Positions 14,662 to 24,437 are shown, numbered from the stretch's first letter. The stretch is DNA of 64,000 bases from Zeaxanthinibacter sp. PT1 (GCF_028464225.1 NZ_JAQPCN010000001.1:496001-560000); one strand, 5' to 3'. Program-made: numbers and translations. The notes: generated by a model not told the origin, from the letters alone.

Positions 14662-17301
14662 TTAATCCTCCTTGTGAATGTTCGCGATCAGGTTTGCCAC
14701 CAGGGCCGTCCACCCGGTTTGATGAGAAGATCCGACTCCACGACCATTATCCCCATGGAAATATTCATAGAATGGGATATAGTCCTTAAAATGCTCTTTC
14801 CTGTATTGTTCAGGGTGCAATCCATTTACAGCGCGCTCTCCCTGTTGATCAGCCTTGAATATCCGCACCAGCCTGTTACTGATCTTATGAGCGATCTGCT
14901 CCAGGTTTAGTTCTTCTCCTGATCCCGTAGGGTATTGAAATTTTAAATTTTCCCCGCCATATGAATGGTATTCCCTGAGTGCATTGATAAAGAGGTAATT
15001 CATCGGGAACCAGACGGGGCCCCTCCAGTTAGAGTTGCCCCCGAAAAGAGGCACCGAAGATTCTGCCGGCTCGTAGTTGATACTGTAATTGTTGCCATCA
15101 ATATTAATGGAATATGGCTGTTCGTGTTTTTTAGAAAGGGAGCGAATTCCGAAAGGACTTAGAAACTCGGATTCATCGAGCAGTACTTTGACCAGGATAG
15201 GCATTCGGTCTTTAGGCACCAACGACAACAAAAGATCATCGCCATCCACATATTCCTGTATCACCGGGAATTTCATGGTTTCCATCCTGTAGCGTTTAAA
15301 CCATCCCACGCTGGCCTTGAACTTCGGCAGTTTATCCAGGGTCTGTTTCTTAATACAAAGTACCGCCGCCAGGGATAACATACCGGCAATGGAGCGTATC
15401 TTGATCGGTACAAACCGACCATCCGGCAATATGAGTTTATCGTAAAAGAACCCTTGTTCCTCATCCCAGGTCCCCACGTTTTCCTGGCTCCGTTTATTAA
15501 GGGCTTCCGCAATGAAGACGAAATGTCCAAAATATTTGGTGGCCATATCCTCATAAGCATCATCTTCCAAGGCGATTTCCAGGCTCATCTCTAACATGTT
15601 CAGGCAATAGAGTGCCATCCAGGATGTGCCGTCTACCTGTTCCAGGATCCCACCTCCGGGTATCCCTGTGCTGCGATCAAAGACCCCAATATTATCCAAA
15701 CCAAGGAATCCACCCTCGAAGACATTCTTCTGGCTGCTGTCCAAACGGTTTACCCACCAGGTAAAATTCAAGGCCAGCTTATTGAACATTCTTTTCAGGA
15801 ATTTAATGTCTCCCTTGCCCGTTTTTTGTTTCTCTATTTGGTAGATCTCGATGGCAGCCCAGGCCTGCACAGGTGGGTTTACATCACTAAATGACCATTC
15901 GTAGGCCGGGATCTGCCCATTGGGTTTCATGTACCACTCCTTGGTAAACAACAACAATTGTTTCTTGGCAAATTCAGAATCGATCATCGCCATGGTGACA
16001 CAATGAAAAGCCGAGTCCCAGGCAGCATACCAGGGATACTCCCAGGCATCCGGCATCAGCATGATATCATGACTCCTCAGGGTTTTCCAGGTATGGTTAC
16101 GACCGTACCATCGCTCTGGAGGTGGCACAGAATTTTTTTTATCGCCCTCCAACCACTTTTCCACCTCGTAATTATAATATTGCTTGGTCCAGAGCATTCC
16201 AGCGAATGCCTGTTTTTGGATCAGGAATTCTTCCCCATCGCAGTTCCCGGCAACCTTTGCATAAAATGAATCACATTCCTTTTGCCTTTCAGCGATTACT
16301 GCTTCAAAGTCCTTTCCAAAGGGATCATCAATACTATCTTTACTTAAGCGGAGACGTACTGTGGTACTCTCGCCCGCAGCTAGTTCCCGCTGGTAGTGGG
16401 GAGCAAACTTGGTTCCTTTTTTGTTCTCGGTCGCCAGGGAATAGTCTCCTTGTACTACGGCATCGTGGAAAAGGTCTTTTTTATATGGGTGATCGTTTTT
16501 ATCTCCATAAACTCGTTCCCGGTTAGACTCGTTTTCGGTGAACAGCACATGATCCGGTTTTTCAAAATAAAGGTGATATTCCCCGACATATTCATGGGAG
16601 ATGGCCACGGTATTGACCGAATCTTTATCCAGGCTGATCAGGGGTTTCTCCTTCATTTCCCTGAAACTCCAGAAGTTCCTGATCCATAAAGTAGGAAGAA
16701 GGTGAATAGGCGCGGCCTCCTTTGCGCGGTTAATTACGGTAATTTGAACCAGAAGGTCTTCGGGGCCACTCTTGGCGTATTCGGTAAACACGTCAAAATA
16801 TGCATCATGATTAAACACCCCGGTATCGAGTAATTCGTATTCCAGTTCATGCCTCCCTCTTTTCTTATTTTCTTCTACCAATTGGGCATAAGGAAATTCT
16901 GCCTGTGGGTATTTATAAAGATGTTTCATATAGGAGTGGGTAGGGGTATTCTCCAGGTAGTAGTACAATTCTTTTACATCCTCTCCATGGTTCCCCTGTG
17001 GCCCGGTTAATCCAAACAATCTTTCTTTAAGGATAGGGTCCTTGCCATTCCAGAGAGCAACTCCAAAACAGATATTACAATAACGATCGGAGATGCCGGC
17101 CATGCCATCCTCTCCCCAACGATAGGTTCTGCTCCGGGCATGATCGTGGGGAAAATATCCCCAGGCATCACCGTTGGCACTATAATCCTCCCGCACAGTA
17201 CCCCATTGGCGCTCACTGAGGTAGGGCCCCCAATGTAACCAGTCTTCTTTACCATCGTTATAGGCCTGTAATCGCTGGTCCTCTTCAGTGGTTTCTATCA
17301 T
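14662..17301 (-). CDS. GH63-like (MGH1-type) glucosidase
   Basis: The 879-aa cytosolic protein (no signal peptide) resembles bacterial GH63-family glucosidases. It begins EDQRLQAYNDGKEDWLHWGP, then WGTVREDYSANGDAWGYFPH and RTYRWGEDGMAGISDR. The (α/α)6 barrel follows, with DIMLMPDAWEYPWYAAWDSA, AYEWSFSDVNPPVQAWAAIE, LDNIGVFDRS, EQVDGTSWMALYCLNMLEMS, and GGNSNWRGPVWFPMNYLF near the end. Acidic residues in these segments are the likely catalytic acid and base. Bacterial members cleave glucose from glucosylglycerate, mannosylglycerate or α-glucosides; the exact substrate is unclear. The next gene upstream, 4 bp away, is a glucose-dehydrogenase-like SDR, which could oxidise the released sugar. Confidence 0.85.
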   Translation of the reverse strand: MIETTEEDQRLQAYNDGKEDWLHWGPYLSERQWGTVREDYSANGDAWGYFPHDHARSRTYRWGEDGMAGISDRYCNICFGVALWNGKDPILKERLFGLTGPQGNHGEDVKELYYYLENTPTHSYMKHLYKYPQAEFPYAQLVEENKKRGRHELEYELLDTGVFNHDAYFDVFTEYAKSGPEDLLVQITVINRAKEAAPIHLLPTLWIRNFWSFREMKEKPLISLDKDSVNTVAISHEYVGEYHLYFEKPDHVLFTENESNRERVYGDKNDHPYKKDLFHDAVVQGDYSLATENKKGTKFAPHYQRELAAGESTTVRLRLSKDSIDDPFGKDFEAVIAERQKECDSFYAKVAGNCDGEEFLIQKQAFAGMLWTKQYYNYEVEKWLEGDKKNSVPPPERWYGRNHTWKTLRSHDIMLMPDAWEYPWYAAWDSAFHCVTMAMIDSEFAKKQLLLFTKEWYMKPNGQIPAYEWSFSDVNPPVQAWAAIEIYQIEKQKTGKGDIKFLKRMFNKLALNFTWWVNRLDSSQKNVFEGGFLGLDNIGVFDRSTGIPGGGILEQVDGTSWMALYCLNMLEMSLEIALEDDAYEDMATKYFGHFVFIAEALNKRSQENVGTWDEEQGFFYDKLILPDGRFVPIKIRSIAGMLSLAAVLCIKKQTLDKLPKFKASVGWFKRYRMETMKFPVIQEYVDGDDLLLSLVPKDRMPILVKVLLDESEFLSPFGIRSLSKKHEQPYSINIDGNNYSINYEPAESSVPLFGGNSNWRGPVWFPMNYLFINALREYHSYGGENLKFQYPTGSGEELNLEQIAHKISNRLVRIFKADQQGERAVNGLHPEQYRKEHFKDYIPFYEYFHGDNGRGVGSSHQTGWTALVANLIANIHKED

Positions 17302-17305
17302 TTGT

Positions 17306-18124
17306 TTATCCGTTTGTTGTGAAGCCGGGGTAGCAGGTCATTCCACCGTCCACGTATATGGTAGTGCCATTAATGTATTCCGATTCATCTGATGCGAGCC
17401 ATGCAGCAGCACTTCCAATATCTTCCGGCACCCCGATTCGTTTATAAGGTATTAATTTAAGGAGTTTATTCAATGCCTCTTCCGATTCCCAGGCAGACTG
17501 ATTTATTTTTGTTTTAATAGCCCCGGGAGCAATGCTGTTACAGCGAATCTTTTGCGAAGCATATTCCTGGCAAATGCTTTCCATCAGCATAACGATGGCC
17601 CCTTTAGATGCCGCATAGTTGGCATGGCCAGCCCAGGGGATAATTTGGTGTACCGAACTCATATGAATGATTTTACCCAGGGATTTAGAGACGTCGGGAC
17701 GCATACCGCGACTCAAAAATTCCCTGATGGCCTCCCGTGCACATAGAAACTGACCGGTAAGATTAACGTCTATCACCTTCTGCCAGTATTCAAGGCTCAT
17801 TTCGTGCAAGGGTGCATCTTTTTGTAAGCCTGCATTGGGTACACAGATATCTACCGTACCAAAATGACTGATCGCTTTTTTAAACATAGCCTGGACCTGG
17901 TCTTCTTTAGAAACATCACATTTGATGGCTATGGCATCCCCACTTATATTATCCTTGCCGATTTTATGGGCAATCTCCTCTGCATCCTCAGGTCTTGAGT
18001 GGTAATTTACCACTACGTTAGCGCCATCCTGGCCCAATGCAAGGGCCACGGCCTCCCCTATCCCGGAATTGGCCCCGGTAACGATACAAGTCTGCCCTAC
18101 CAGTCTTTTATTTGGTTTCTGCAT
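17306..18124 (-). CDS. Short-chain dehydrogenase, glucose 1-dehydrogenase type
   Basis: The 272-aa classical SDR has TGxxxGIG at residues 16-23, NNAG-like VPNAGLQ near 96, catalytic S156, Y170 and K174 (YAASK), and the glucose-dehydrogenase-style end IGVPEDIGSAAAWLAS, ending INGTTIYVDGGMTCYPGF. These enzymes oxidise glucose to gluconolactone with NAD(P)+. It is first of the three-gene minus-strand group, 4 bp ahead of the GH63-like glucosidase, so a path from glucoside to glucose to gluconolactone is a reasonable reading. Confidence 0.87.
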   Translation of the reverse strand: MQKPNKRLVGQTCIVTGANSGIGEAVALALGQDGANVVVNYHSRPEDAEEIAHKIGKDNISGDAIAIKCDVSKEDQVQAMFKKAISHFGTVDICVPNAGLQKDAPLHEMSLEYWQKVIDVNLTGQFLCAREAIREFLSRGMRPDVSKSLGKIIHMSSVHQIIPWAGHANYAASKGAIVMLMESICQEYASQKIRCNSIAPGAIKTKINQSAWESEEALNKLLKLIPYKRIGVPEDIGSAAAWLASDESEYINGTTIYVDGGMTCYPGFTTNG

Positions 18125-18269
18125 ATCTGGAAATTTGAATTAAAGTTAGGAGTATAATTGTTCTCTTTTACAGAAATTTATCGCATATACCCATCAAATC
18201 CCCCTCTATTTTAATCATCAGAATTATGAACATAAGATTCATTATATTCACCTGCTCAATGTAACACCC

Positions 18270-18539
18270 ATGGCAAAAGGACTACTGCTTTTTGTAATTG
18301 TCTTTATCGTAATTACGCTGCTGCATTCGACCATGATGACGATCTATGACCTAAACCCCATCAAGCGAAGATGGTACCAGAGAATCTTCTGGCATTTTTA
18401 TTTTGTTTACATGATCATCATGGGCGTTTACCAATGGACGCTTGAGGGAATAGGATGGCTGGCCATTGCCCTGCTGTTCGTTGGGGCTGCGGGAACCTTA
18501 GCCATTCTTACGGGGATGTTCAGACCTACAGGGAAATAA
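18270..18539 (+). CDS. Small two- or three-helix membrane protein
   Basis: The 89-aa protein has a first hydrophobic segment (GLLLFVIVFIVITLLHSTMM), a basic loop with NPIKRRWYQRI, and two further hydrophobic segments (FWHFYFVYMIIMGVYQWTLE and WLAIALLFVGAAGTLAILTG). It ends MFRPTGK. No family or function is recognised. It is divergent from the SDR operon and is followed by a 400-bp non-coding stretch. Confidence 0.65.
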   Translation: MAKGLLLFVIVFIVITLLHSTMMTIYDLNPIKRRWYQRIFWHFYFVYMIIMGVYQWTLEGIGWLAIALLFVGAAGTLAILTGMFRPTGK

Positions 18540-18947
18540 AAACTTTCAATTCTTTTCTAAATTGACCGGACCCGGTCAGCATCTTCCCTGTTCTTAGCTG
18601 TGCCCCCATTACCCTCCTAAAAATTGGGGAGATCTCCAAGATATCGAAGGTTTAGTTACAAAGCCTCGCACGAAGTTTGGTTCTGAATATATAATAGGGG
18701 GGGGACGATTAACCCCTCCCCGGTTTAAATTTAATCTGCTCCCCTGCAGGAAACGTGCAGTATGCTGTTTAATTTTTTAAACAGAAGTCGTGCTGGAAAT
18801 TTAAGTCCATTTAAGCAGGAGTGTTAAATCGCATCCAATCTCCATTTCTCTAAAACTTAAGTTAAAAAACTACTACAGGGATGTCAAAACATGAAGAAAT
18901 ATATCATGATGGCCTAAATTGGGCAACTTAAACCAAAAAACCCAGCA
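18540..18947. other. Non-coding gap with structured element copy A
   Basis: No gene was found in these 408 bp. They hold a dyad GACCGG-AC-CCGGTC at 18564-18577, the G/C-rich two-hairpin element at 18697-18760, and an AT-rich stretch before the metalloprotease start. Confidence 0.6.
18697..18760 (+). repeat. ~63-nt two-hairpin element, copy A
   Basis: A G-run is followed by ACGATTAACCCCTCCCCGG, then, after an AT-rich linker, by CTGCA-GGAAACG-TGCAG, a 5-bp stem with a 7-nt loop. Four related copies lie at 21813, 22003, 24166 and 24290, all on the same strand. It ends 187 bp before the metalloprotease gene. Confidence 0.65.
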
Positions 18948-21386
18948 ATGAAGAGATGCATTCTCCTATTCCTGGCACTACTTTGCGGAGTTGTACAAGG
19001 GCAGGACAAAACAAAAAAAGACGAAAAAGAAAGTAAAGAAAAGAGTTACGAAGAAATCATCACCAAAGAGGCCAAGACAAAGACCGGCCTGTTTACCGTT
19101 CACCAGGTAGACGAAAAGTATTATTACGAGATTCCGGACTCATTGCTAGGACGTGAAATGCTGATGGTCACCCGAATTTCCAAGACGGCAAATGGCCTTG
19201 GTTTTGGAGGAGGAAAGCAGAATACCCAGGTGGTCCGATGGGAGAAAAAAAATAAAAAGGTACTGCTGAGACTTGCACAATACGAAAACGTTGCATCAGA
19301 TAGTCTTCCCATTTATGAAGCAGTAGTGAATTCTAATTTTGAACCTATTATTGCAGCTTTCGAGATCGCTGCGCCACCAAAGGACAATGAGCAGAAGACC
19401 TCGCTTATCGAAGTTACTCCATTATTCACAGAAGATGTAAAATCACTGGGGGTATCAGATCGCTACCAGGAGCGGTATAAGATCGGGAAGGTGGATACCA
19501 AGCGTTCTTATATTGAAAGCATTAGGACATTTCCCTTGAACATAGAAGCAAGGCATGTAAAGACCTATGAGGCAAAAGAACCCCCTTCTAATGAAGATCT
19601 CGGGGCATTTTCCGTAGAGATCAACAATTCAATGGTCCTTCTTCCCAAAGAGCCGATGGAGCGGAGATATTTTGACCAGAGGGTCGGTTGGTTTTCCAGA
19701 AGCCAGGTCGATTATGGTTTGCCGGATCAGAAGAGTAAGGAGGTCACTTACCTGGACCGCTGGCGCCTGGAGGTGAAGGATGAGGATAAGGAAAAATTTG
19801 AACAAGGAATCCTGGTGGAACCTAAAAAACCTATCGTTTATTATATAGACCGGGCTACTCCTGAAAAGTGGCGCTCTTATATCAAGGATGGAATTGAAGA
19901 CTGGCAGGTTGCTTTTGAAGCAGCAGGTTTTAAGAATGCCATCCTGGCAAAGGATGCGCCTAGCCCGGAGGAAGACCCGGACTGGTCTCCCGAAGACGTG
20001 AGGTATTCCGTGGTCCGCTACCTGGCCTCCCCTATCCCCAATGCCAATGGCCCACATGTCAGCGATCCCCGTAGTGGTGAGATCCTGGAGTCTGATATTA
20101 ACTGGTACCACAATGTGATGACCTTGCTGCGCAACTGGTATTTTGTACAGACAGCAGCCATTAACCCGGAAGCACAGGGAGTTGCCTTTAAGTACGAGAT
20201 CATGGGGAGACTGATCCGTTTTGTTTCTTCACACGAAGTGGGCCATACGCTGGGATTGCCACACAACATGGGGAGCAGCGTGGCGTACCCGGTGGATTCA
20301 CTGAGGTCGGCTTCCTTTACCCAGAAGTACGGAACTGCACCTTCCATAATGGATTATGCCCGCTTTAATTACATCGCCCAACCCGAGGATGAAGGAGTAG
20401 CCCTGATGCCTAACGTAGGACCTTATGACTTACATGCTATTAAATGGGGATACAGGCCTATCCCGGATAAAAACCCGGAAGAGGAGAAAGAGATCTTGAA
20501 CCAGTGGATCCTGGAACGTGCAGATAATCCCATATATCGATTTGGCGCTCAACAATTCTCGGTTATCGACCCATCATCCCAAACGGAAGATTTAGGGGAT
20601 GATGCTGTAAAGGCCAGTCAGTATGGTATCGCCAACCTAAAACGAATTGTTCCCAACCTCTTAACCTGGACCGCGGAAGATGGTAAAAATTATGAGGATC
20701 TGGAAGATTTGTACGATCAGGTTTTCAACCAGTTCAACCGCTACATGGGGCATGTCTCAGCTAATGTGGGAGGAGTTTACAGGTACAATAAGACCTATGA
20801 ACAAGATGGTGCTGTATTTACTCACGTACCTAAAGCACGTCAGCAGGAGAGCCTGGCATTTTTACAAGAAGAACTCTTTAGAACCCCGAAATGGATGCTG
20901 GAAAAGGATATACTGAATAAGATCGATTTTACTGTAGCGGTAGAGAAAATCAGGAGACTGCAATCCAGGACTCTGGATAATCTTTTAAGTTTTGGACGCC
21001 TGGCACGTATGATGGAAAACGAAGCGATCAATGGAAGTGAATCCTATAATATTCTCATTTTTATGGATGCTCTTACTAAGGGATTATGGTCTGAACTTGG
21101 AACCACTTCGCAGATGGATACTTATCGTAGAAACCTGCAGCGTGCCCATGTAGATCGCTTACATTATTTACTGACTGAAGAACAGGAAGAGATTAGCGGA
21201 AGAAGGGGGCGAGGAAGAACCGAAGTGGAGGTAAGCCAATCGGATATCCGGGCTGCTGCAAGGGACCAGTTAAAGAAATTACATAACAGGATCCGTTTAA
21301 ATAAAAGTAAGGCTACCGGACTGTCAGGAATTCATCTTGAAGATATGCAACAGCGAATTGAAGTTATCCTGGATATGAACGCCTGA
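18948..21386 (+). CDS. Secreted zinc metalloprotease, DUF5117/DUF4953 type
   Basis: The 812-aa protein has a signal peptide (MKRCILLFLALLCGVVQGQD) and a lysine/glutamate-rich linker. A DUF5117-like β domain follows (TVHQVDEKYYYEIPDSLLGR), then a zincin domain. The zinc site is H429-E-V-G-H433-T-L-G-L-P-H439, the HExxHxxGxxH motif of metzincins, with a likely Met-turn at SIMDYARF. The downstream C-terminal ~350 residues (DUF4953-like) are helical. Family members are cell-surface or periplasmic peptidases of Bacteroidota, and some relatives are linked to uptake of peptides. It is a single gene closed by a terminator. The preceding 400 bp carry a structured repeat that could act in cis. Confidence 0.9.
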   Translation: MKRCILLFLALLCGVVQGQDKTKKDEKESKEKSYEEIITKEAKTKTGLFTVHQVDEKYYYEIPDSLLGREMLMVTRISKTANGLGFGGGKQNTQVVRWEKKNKKVLLRLAQYENVASDSLPIYEAVVNSNFEPIIAAFEIAAPPKDNEQKTSLIEVTPLFTEDVKSLGVSDRYQERYKIGKVDTKRSYIESIRTFPLNIEARHVKTYEAKEPPSNEDLGAFSVEINNSMVLLPKEPMERRYFDQRVGWFSRSQVDYGLPDQKSKEVTYLDRWRLEVKDEDKEKFEQGILVEPKKPIVYYIDRATPEKWRSYIKDGIEDWQVAFEAAGFKNAILAKDAPSPEEDPDWSPEDVRYSVVRYLASPIPNANGPHVSDPRSGEILESDINWYHNVMTLLRNWYFVQTAAINPEAQGVAFKYEIMGRLIRFVSSHEVGHTLGLPHNMGSSVAYPVDSLRSASFTQKYGTAPSIMDYARFNYIAQPEDEGVALMPNVGPYDLHAIKWGYRPIPDKNPEEEKEILNQWILERADNPIYRFGAQQFSVIDPSSQTEDLGDDAVKASQYGIANLKRIVPNLLTWTAEDGKNYEDLEDLYDQVFNQFNRYMGHVSANVGGVYRYNKTYEQDGAVFTHVPKARQQESLAFLQEELFRTPKWMLEKDILNKIDFTVAVEKIRRLQSRTLDNLLSFGRLARMMENEAINGSESYNILIFMDALTKGLWSELGTTSQMDTYRRNLQRAHVDRLHYLLTEEQEEISGRRGRGRTEVEVSQSDIRAAARDQLKKLHNRIRLNKSKATGLSGIHLEDMQQRIEVILDMNA

Positions 21387-21407
21387 TATTGATATCGATA
21401 ATGTTAA

Positions 21408-21434
21408 GAGCCGGCTACTCAGCCGGCTTTTTTT
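21408..21434 (+). terminator. Terminator of the metalloprotease gene
   Basis: AGCCGGCT-ACTC-AGCCGGCT, an 8-bp stem with a 4-nt loop, is followed by seven T. It starts 22 bp after the stop. Confidence 0.9.
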
Positions 21435-21530
21435 ATGCAATCAATTCGAGAAGAGGCTTCACCAAAAATTGTTAATGAATTGTTAATCCCACTGAATTTT
21501 CGTAACTTATCCATCTAGAATAATTTGATC

Positions 21531-21719
21531 ATGAGCCCATCCGATAGACTCTACTATTTCCGACTTCTTTATATGGTCATTGCCATTTGTCTGCTGATGC
21601 TTACTTATGCGATATACTCAGCACATGCCCGTGAGATCAAGGAAGAAGTGCGTGTTGCCCTTACTAAGGCCTTGTCCGATACTTTAGCAGACCAGGATAA
21701 AGGTTTGGCACGAAAGTAA
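21531..21719 (+). CDS. Small single-span membrane protein
   Basis: The 62-aa protein has one hydrophobic segment (LYMVIAICLLMLTYAIYSA), a basic N-terminus and a helical C-terminal tail (HAREIKEEVRVALTKALSD). The ATG at 21531 is preferred over a TTG two codons earlier. The function is unknown. It is the only gene between the metalloprotease and the CocE hydrolase and is followed by a long non-coding stretch. Confidence 0.5.
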   Translation: MSPSDRLYYFRLLYMVIAICLLMLTYAIYSAHAREIKEEVRVALTKALSDTLADQDKGLARK

Positions 21720-21812
21720 GGCTATTTATTAATGCTTTGATCTTGTAGTGCTAAGTACGGCCTTAGCTTTCAAGGTCCAGACAACTGAATTCAATTGCCC
21801 GTAGTTAAATGA

Positions 21813-21875
21813 CCGGGGATTGCTTAATCCCACCCCGTTTTTAAGTTACTTGCACTCCCTGTAGGAAACGTGCAG
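21813..21875 (+). repeat. ~63-nt two-hairpin element, copy B
   Basis: CCGGGGATTGCTTAATCCCA followed by CCCCG forms the first hairpin (CGGGG/CCCCG outer, or GGGATT/AATCCC inner). CTGTA-GGAAACG-TGCAG forms the second, where the A-to-G change relative to the other copies keeps a G-U or A-U pair. Confidence 0.65.
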
Positions 21876-22002
21876 AATCCATTAAATAGTTACAAGGTTA
21901 CATAGGAACATAGGTACAGAGTGAAATAAGGACAACCCATCTCATATATAGTCTGGCAAGGACATACTGCAGACTGCCGACTGTGAACTGCTGACTTTTT
22001 CT

Positions 22003-22065
22003 CCCGGGGGTTCCTAACCCCACCCCGGTTAAAAGATATGTGTGCCCACTGCAATATACTTGCAC
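22003..22065 (+). repeat. ~63-nt two-hairpin element, copy C
   Basis: CCGGGGGTTCCTAACCCCAC followed by CCCGG forms hairpin one (CCGGGG/CCCCGG). CTGCA-ATATACT-TGCAC forms hairpin two with the same 7-nt loop length but a different loop sequence. It lies 140 bp upstream of the CocE hydrolase gene. Confidence 0.65.
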
Positions 22066-22204
22066 TTATAATAAAACATCACAGGAGCTATCCCAGTGCA
22101 TAAACAAACCGGCTGTTCTCCCTAATTAACATTACACCTTCTGTTCCGAAACAACAGCTTTCCATTATTCTTAATTGTTGTAGATTTAGTGGAAATTTTC
22201 TATC

Positions 22205-24118
22205 ATGATCACTATCCCATACTGCCGAAGAATTCTCTTCTCCCTATTTTTATTTGCCATTCTCGGCATCTTTAGCCTGACCGCTCAGCATAACTTGCCC
22301 GAAGACAACCCCTTGGTAAAGGAACTTACACAGATCGCAATTGTAGAACAGAAAGTAATGATGCCCATGCGTGATGGGATCCGCTTGGCCACGGATATTT
22401 ACAGACCTAAGACCGACGAAAAAGTAGCGATCATCTTTTCTCGTACTCCTTATAATTTTAATTCCTGGCAGGATGGTGAATTCAAGGATAGACATATTAA
22501 AAGTGCTTTAGAAGCGGTAAAGCGGGGCTACGCCTACGTGGTACAAAACGAACGTGGACGCTATTTCTCTGAAGGCGAATGGGATATTCTTGGAATGCCA
22601 CTTACTGATGGGTACGACGCCTTCAGTTGGATGGCCGAGCAGGAGTGGTCCAATGGTAAGATAGGCACCCTTGGCTGCTCTTCAACAGCCGAATGGCAGA
22701 TGGCCGTTGCTGCTCTTGACCATCCTTCCCATGCTGCCATGGTACCCCAGGGATTCGGAGCGGGAATTGGTAAAGTGGGCGACTTTACCGAGCAGGGAAA
22801 CTGGTACCGGGGCGGAGCCGAGCAGCTGCTTTTCTTTGCCTGGTTATACGGGGTAGAGCACGACATCTATAAACCCCGCATTCCCAGAGGAGCAACGCAG
22901 GAAGATCTGCTCCGTATCTCCAGATTTTATGACCTGGCACCGGAGAATCCGCAAATCGATATGTCTGAAGCATTATGGCATCTTCCAATAACAGATATGC
23001 TTAAAAACATGCATGGTAAGAAAGAGATCTTTGATAAAATGGTAAGGCGCAAGCCCAACGACCCGGCCTGGTATGAAGGCGGACTCTATCATGATACGAT
23101 GGAATTTGATGTTCCCAGTTTCTGGTTTGCCTCCTGGTACGACGTGTCTATTAGTCCCAACCTTGCTTTGTTTAACCACGTCCGCGAGAATGCTGTATCT
23201 GAAGAAGCCCGGGACAACCAGTACCTGGTCATTGCCCCTACCCTGCATTGTTCCTACACCCGTGCTACCGAAAATACTGTAGTTGGTGAACGTTCCGTTG
23301 GGGATGCAAGGCTTAATTATGACGAACAGATCTACGCCTGGTTCGACCTCTGGCTCAAGGGAGCAGATAATGATTTTAAAGAAACCACTCCACGGGTACA
23401 ATACTATACCATGGGTAAGAACACCTGGCAATCGGCTGAAACCTGGCCTCCCAAAAATGTAAAACCACAAGTTTATTACCTGGAATCCGGAGGAAATGCA
23501 AATACACTGGATGGCGATGGTACTTTAAGCACTAAGAAACCATCGAAGACCGACAAGGCAGACAGTTTTACTTACGATCCGATGAACCCGGTCACCTCTT
23601 ATGGTGGAAACGTTTGTTGTACCGGGAACGCTGTTCAAGGTGGTGCTTTTGACCAGCAGGAAATGGAAACCCGGGAGGATATACTGGTCTATACTTCTGA
23701 GCCTTTGTCTGAAGGTATGGAAGTGACCGGTTTTATCGAGTCAACTTTATATGTATCCTCGGATGCCAAGGACACCGACTTTACGATTAAACTGATTGAT
23801 GTTTATCCTGACGGCCGCGCCTATAACCTGGATGAGACCATACAGCGGGCACGTTATCGCGAAGGCTACGATAAGGAAGTTTTTATGGAGGAAGGAGAAA
23901 TCTACGAGATAAAAATGCCAGACATGGCTACTTCCAATTACTTTGAAAAGGGCCATAGGATCCGTATAGAGATCAGCAGTAGTAATTTCCCTCGTTTTGC
24001 CAGGAATCTCAATACAGGCGGGGATAATTTTGATGAATCAGAAGGAGTGACGGCTCACAATAAGGTTCACCACAACAGGAAGTTTTCATCGAAGATCGTG
24101 CTACCGGTCAGGAAATAA
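22205..24118 (+). CDS. Exported CocE/NonD family α/β hydrolase
   Basis: The 637-aa protein has a signal peptide ([20 protein letters not shown], then Q). The catalytic α/β-hydrolase domain has [18 protein letters not shown], then [11 protein letters not shown] with the probable nucleophile S159, and [17 protein letters not shown] carrying the likely histidine. The C-terminal jelly-roll typical of X-Pro dipeptidyl-peptidase/CocE enzymes has ITGFIES-like [20 protein letters not shown] and [19 protein letters not shown]. Relatives cleave peptides or acyl bonds such as cocaine esters and glutaryl-cephalosporins; a periplasmic aminopeptidase or esterase role is likely here. It is flanked on both sides by pairs of the two-hairpin element. 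Confidence 0.9.
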   Translation: MITIPYCRRILFSLFLFAILGIFSLTAQHNLPEDNPLVKELTQIAIVEQKVMMPMRDGIRLATDIYRPKTDEKVAIIFSRTPYNFNSWQDGEFKDRHIKSALEAVKRGYAYVVQNERGRYFSEGEWDILGMPLTDGYDAFSWMAEQEWSNGKIGTLGCSSTAEWQMAVAALDHPSHAAMVPQGFGAGIGKVGDFTEQGNWYRGGAEQLLFFAWLYGVEHDIYKPRIPRGATQEDLLRISRFYDLAPENPQIDMSEALWHLPITDMLKNMHGKKEIFDKMVRRKPNDPAWYEGGLYHDTMEFDVPSFWFASWYDVSISPNLALFNHVRENAVSEEARDNQYLVIAPTLHCSYTRATENTVVGERSVGDARLNYDEQIYAWFDLWLKGADNDFKETTPRVQYYTMGKNTWQSAETWPPKNVKPQVYYLESGGNANTLDGDGTLSTKKPSKTDKADSFTYDPMNPVTSYGGNVCCTGNAVQGGAFDQQEMETREDILVYTSEPLSEGMEVTGFIESTLYVSSDAKDTDFTIKLIDVYPDGRAYNLDETIQRARYREGYDKEVFMEEGEIYEIKMPDMATSNYFEKGHRIRIEISSSNFPRFARNLNTGGDNFDESEGVTAHNKVHHNRKFSSKIVLPVRK

Positions 24119-24165
24119 AAAGTTTGTATTTACTTTCTTTAAAATAGGAAAATAATAAGATATAG

Positions 24166-24232
24166 CCCCCGGGGTAGCGCTCTGTTACCCCCTGCTATCA
24201 ATTTAATCGGTTCCACTGCAGTATCCTTGCAT
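24166..24232 (+). repeat. ~63-nt two-hairpin element, copy D
   Basis: GGGGTA-GCGCTCTGT-TACCCC forms hairpin one and CTGCA-GTATCCT-TGCAT forms hairpin two, again with a 7-nt loop. It is the most diverged copy. Confidence 0.55.
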
Positions 24233-24289
24233 CTCCTCTTAAATAATTAGCTCAAGGCCTTGATGATCTAGATAAATCGGCCGTTTAAG

Positions 24290-24351
24290 AAACGGGGGGC
24301 AAACCCCACCCCGTTTTCAAGATAACGGCATTCACTGCACAAAACATGCAG
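24290..24351 (+). repeat. ~63-nt two-hairpin element, copy E
   Basis: AAACGGGG and CCCCGTTT form a perfect 8-bp outer stem, where copies B and C have CCGGGG/CCCCGG or CGGGG/CCCCG: both sides changed together. CTGCA-CACAAAACATGCAG-type hairpin two is CTGCA, 7-nt loop, TGCAG. Confidence 0.65.
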
Positions 24352-24437
24352 TGGTTTCCTTTGAAATTTGAAACTCTTGAGGCAAGTTGTCAGCTCAAGT
24401 ATTATGTTAACACTACAATAAAAAGATTCTGCCGGTA

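Larger units (their letters stand above)
21720..22204. other. Non-coding gap with structured element copies B and C
   Basis: No gene was found in these 485 bp. They contain two copies of the ~63-nt two-hairpin element, 190 bp apart, and low-complexity sequence between them (such as TTACAAGGTTACATAGGAAC). Confidence 0.6.
24119..24437. other. Non-coding gap with structured element copies D and E
   Basis: No gene was found. The stretch holds two copies of the ~63-nt element about 125 bp apart downstream of the CocE gene. The CocE gene has no clear T-run terminator of its own, so element D could end its transcript. Confidence 0.6.

Noticed and set aside
18697-24351. Integron attC sites
   Set aside because: No integron integrase is near, and the conserved attC core sites are not visible; the elements have two separate short hairpins.
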